Shown: positions 62,226-64,000 of the stretch, piece by piece
Position numbering within the stretch: the stretch's first letter is position 1
Layout of the letters: the number at the start of each line of letters is the position of its first letter
Notes under the pieces: model-generated
Databases searched by the model: none
Seen by the model: the letters and a program-made list of their open reading frames with translations, nothing else
What the model was told of the DNA's origin: nothing
Translations under genes and position numbers: made by a program
Assembly: GCF_030767025.1 (NCBI RefSeq)
Contig: NZ_JASITE010000014.1
Location: forward strand, 124,001 to 188,000
Source: Nocardia sp. CC227C
Lineage (GTDB): Bacteria; Actinomycetota; Actinomycetes; Mycobacteriales; Mycobacteriaceae
DNA length: 64,000 nt
Direction: 5' to 3'

Positions 62226-62591
62226 TCATGGTGTTTCGGTGGGGTCGCGGCGCTGGTCGAGGGTGTGGTGCAGTTCGGTATTGAGGCGTTGGGCCTCGGC
62301 GAGCTGGTCTTCGAGGATGACGATGCGGCAGGCGGCGTCGAGGGTGTCGCCGGCGTCGACCAGTTCGCGCACACGGGCGGCGATACGCAGCTGGTAGCGC
62401 GAGTAGCGGCGGTGTCCGCCCGCCGAGCGTTGCGGGGTCAGCAGCTGCGCGGCGTCGAGGCCGCGCAGGAACGCCGGGGTCACACCGAGGATCGCCGCGG
62501 CCCGGCCCATGGAATACGCGGGGTAGGTGTCGTCATCTAGTTTGTCGGCGGCACTGTGACCGCCGGTGGGGTGGGGGTTGGGTTGCTGCAC
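62226..62591 (-). CDS. MerR-family regulator
   Basis: A 121-aa protein: MerR HTH in YSMGRAAAILGVTPAFLRGLDAAQLLTPQRSAGGHRRYSRYQLRI, then a short helix carrying LDAACRIVILEDQLAEAQ. There is no metal-binding Cys, so it is not an ArsR- or MerR-type metal sensor. GTG 62591 has GAGAGG just upstream; a later start nearer the HTH is possible. The target is unknown. Confidence 0.82.
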   Translation of the reverse strand: MQQPNPHPTGGHSAADKLDDDTYPAYSMGRAAAILGVTPAFLRGLDAAQLLTPQRSAGGHRRYSRYQLRIAARVRELVDAGDTLDAACRIVILEDQLAEAQRLNTELHHTLDQRRDPTETP

Positions 62592-62627
62592 GGGGCCTCT
62601 CGGGTTCAACGTCGGGTTCAACGCGGA

Positions 62628-62657
62628 CAGGCCCCGGCGCGACAGCGCCGGGGCCTG
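62628..62657. terminator. GC-rich hairpin upstream of the merR-type gene
   Basis: A 13-bp perfect stem (62628-62640 with 62645-62657) with a GACA loop. It lies in the leader side of the minus-strand regulator, so it may insulate it from transcription arriving from the right or act as an attenuator. Confidence 0.6.
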
Positions 62658-63156
62658 AGATCTACGAAGGGGGGAATTGATTCATTACTGTCTACCGGCC
62701 CGTCAGAGCCGTTCTTGCACGCCGCATCCGATGTTCTCCGGGATGCGGAACCGATAACCAACTGCTCAGAGAACCACCTCCTGGACCGCCGATGTTTCTA
62801 CGCTGCTTGCGAACTCGATAGCTCGATCTTGTCTCGTCCCCTTCCGGCGAGTCCGGCCAACTGCGCCGGGTCCGTCTTCCATTCGCCGGAAGGGGACGGT
62901 GGAACCTACTTCTTTCCGGGCAGTTCACCTGCCCGGCCGCTGGACTTCATTGATTCGAACGAGACCGACTCTATACTGCCTCGTGCCGAATGTCTACACC
63001 CGGCACGGTAGATTTTCGCCTGCCGACGGGTGTGCTTATGTCACCCCGGCGCACGGCTCCGGTGCGGGTGGTTCTCGACGCTGGCAGTACCTTTACGTAA
63101 AGGCAATGTTGACAACGCGGTCGCCCGGCGGCTGCTCTGAGTAGCTGGAGGGTGAA
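62658..63156. other. gene-less, hairpin-rich 0.5-kb region
   Basis: No convincing gene is present. Inverted repeats are frequent: CCGCATCC/GGATGCGG (62722-62748), a perfect 16-bp repeat (62835-62850 with 62883-62898) around a 32-nt loop, CCGGGCAG/CTGCCCGG (62916-62936) and the 14-bp palindrome CCTTTACGTAAAGG (63090-63103). A TTGACA at 63109-63114 has no matching -10. It may hold a small RNA or a structured leader of the downstream gene. Confidence 0.45.
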
Positions 63157-63879
63157 TTGAGCGTCCGCTTCGAGGAACTGGGTTGGCAGCGCACGGAGAT
63201 GGGGGAGATCAGTCTCCGGCGTCGATTCGACCCGACGGTGCGCACCGATGTCTTCGAAGTGAAGCTCGATGACGAGTTTCTGATGTCGAGCCTGTTCACC
63301 GTCGCCGAGCAGGCGCTGGCTACTACGGGCCTCGCACGCGCTGACGGTGGGGAGTTGGACGTTGTCGTCGGTGGCCTCGGATTGGGCTACACGGCGCAAG
63401 CGGCGCTCACCGACCCCCGGGTTCGGACGCTCACCGTCATCGAGTACTGCGCGGCGGTCGTCGACTGGCACGAGCGTGGCTTGCTGCCGGATGTGGTCGG
63501 ACTTCTCTCCGATCCCCGGGTGTCGATCAGGTGCGACGACTTCTTCGCCGCCGCCGCGAGTCCGGTGGGTTTCGATCCACACCTGCCCGGACGTTCCTAC
63601 GACGCGGTGCTTCTGGATATCGACCACTCCCCGCGACATGTACTCCACTCGCCGCACGGCGACTTCTACACGCCATCGGGATTGCGTGCACTCGCCACCC
63701 GGCTGCTGCCCGGCGGTGTCTTCGCGATGTGGTCGGACGACGCGCCCGACCAGGAGTTCCTCGATGCGCTCGACAGCGTATTCGTCGACGTCGACGCGGA
63801 GCGCGTGTACTTCGACAACCCGCTCACCAGGGGAAAGTCCTCCGCCACAATCTATCTGGCTTCACGTCCTCGCTGTTGA
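63157..63879 (+). CDS. spermidine-synthase-fold SAM-dependent protein
   Basis: A 240-aa protein with a Rossmann methyltransferase-like core: DVVVGGLGLGYTAQAAL (nucleoside-binding loop), VRTLTVIEYCAAVVDWH, and YDAVLLDIDHSPRHVL. This is the pattern of polyamine-aminopropyltransferase-like proteins; the stand-alone actinobacterial group has no proven reaction. The start is TTG 63157, set by GGAGGGTGAA immediately upstream. Confidence 0.8.
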   Translation: MSVRFEELGWQRTEMGEISLRRRFDPTVRTDVFEVKLDDEFLMSSLFTVAEQALATTGLARADGGELDVVVGGLGLGYTAQAALTDPRVRTLTVIEYCAAVVDWHERGLLPDVVGLLSDPRVSIRCDDFFAAAASPVGFDPHLPGRSYDAVLLDIDHSPRHVLHSPHGDFYTPSGLRALATRLLPGGVFAMWSDDAPDQEFLDALDSVFVDVDAERVYFDNPLTRGKSSATIYLASRPRC

Positions 63880-64000
63880 GGCGTGCCCTACGCAGGCAGC
63901 CGCGACAACCACCTCTGCTCAGGCGGCTCCAAGCATGCCGCGGGCACGCCTTCGCCGAACGGACGCCAACGCGTCCTTGCGTGGAGTGGTTCAGCCCCTG
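63880..64000. other. right edge, no gene seen
   Basis: The last 121 nt show no start site, terminator or recognisable coding pattern on either strand. Confidence 0.4.

Noticed and set aside
62692..62928. 78-aa minus-strand frame in the hairpin-rich gap
   Set aside because: It runs through two perfect inverted repeats, has no good ribosome site and no domain. Structure explains the sequence better than coding does.

Overview
The window is about 64 kb of high-GC actinobacterial DNA, most probably from Nocardia or a close relative in the Mycobacteriales. The evidence is gene order. GNAT (argA-type), pgsA, clgR, pspA and a pspM-like gene are followed by a glycosyltransferase, a DUF3046 gene, recA, recX, miaB, a DUF349 gene, a dioxygenase-like gene, miaA, a SpoU methylase, dapF, hflX and an acyl-CoA dehydrogenase. 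This is the known mycobacterial recA-dapF neighbourhood. Many genes start with GTG, several look leaderless (a TANNNT box 6-8 nt before the start codon), and recA carries a mycobacterial-type SOS box. RecA has no intein.

Layout. 0.1-2.6 kb: a terpene cyclase and a cytochrome P450 in a translationally coupled pair on the minus strand. 3-10 kb: a DUF6236-like gene, a YciI protein, then the conserved GNAT/pgsA/cinA/clgR/pspA/pspM envelope-stress block. 10-16.7 kb: a quinone oxidoreductase, a xylose-type sugar ABC transporter with a ROK regulator, and a PIG-L deacetylase. 17-27 kb: glycosyltransferase, DUF3046, an inserted CGNR-regulator/VOC/flavoprotein operon, kynA-kynU-paaX, then recA-recX. 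27-34 kb: a PP2C phosphatase whose catalytic domain is split by a minisatellite, a P450, and gluABCD. 34-46 kb: conserved core from miaB to a FadE-type dehydrogenase.

46-52.8 kb is accessory DNA. It has two divergent TetR units and several gene scraps: the first codons of an F420-type reductase, a frameshifted aldehyde dehydrogenase start joined to an amine-oxidase end, and a 16-codon Rossmann stub. It also has an ArsR-GNAT (ArsN-like) fusion divergent from an MFS exporter and an ArsO-like flavoprotein.

52.8-62.1 kb is an arsenic-phosphate island, all on the minus strand: arsR, acr3, arsC, arsD, arsA, pstS, pstC, pstA, pstB, an orphan response regulator whose receiver lacks the phospho-acceptor Asp, and a second arsR. 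Arsenate enters as a phosphate mimic. The island therefore appears to couple As(V) reduction and As(III) extrusion with a dedicated high-affinity phosphate importer. The promoter regions of arsR and of pstS share a composite motif (GTTCACC, then NNTCGTTT, then TTCGATA 27-28 nt from the start of the motif), which suggests both halves are co-regulated. This is the most interesting part of the window.

62.2-64 kb: a MerR-type regulator, about 500 bp of hairpin-rich gene-less DNA, and a spermidine-synthase-fold protein.

Two genome habits recur. Short tandem duplications span or follow stop codons, and otherwise compact proteins (PspM-like, RecX, PP2C) carry long low-complexity extensions.
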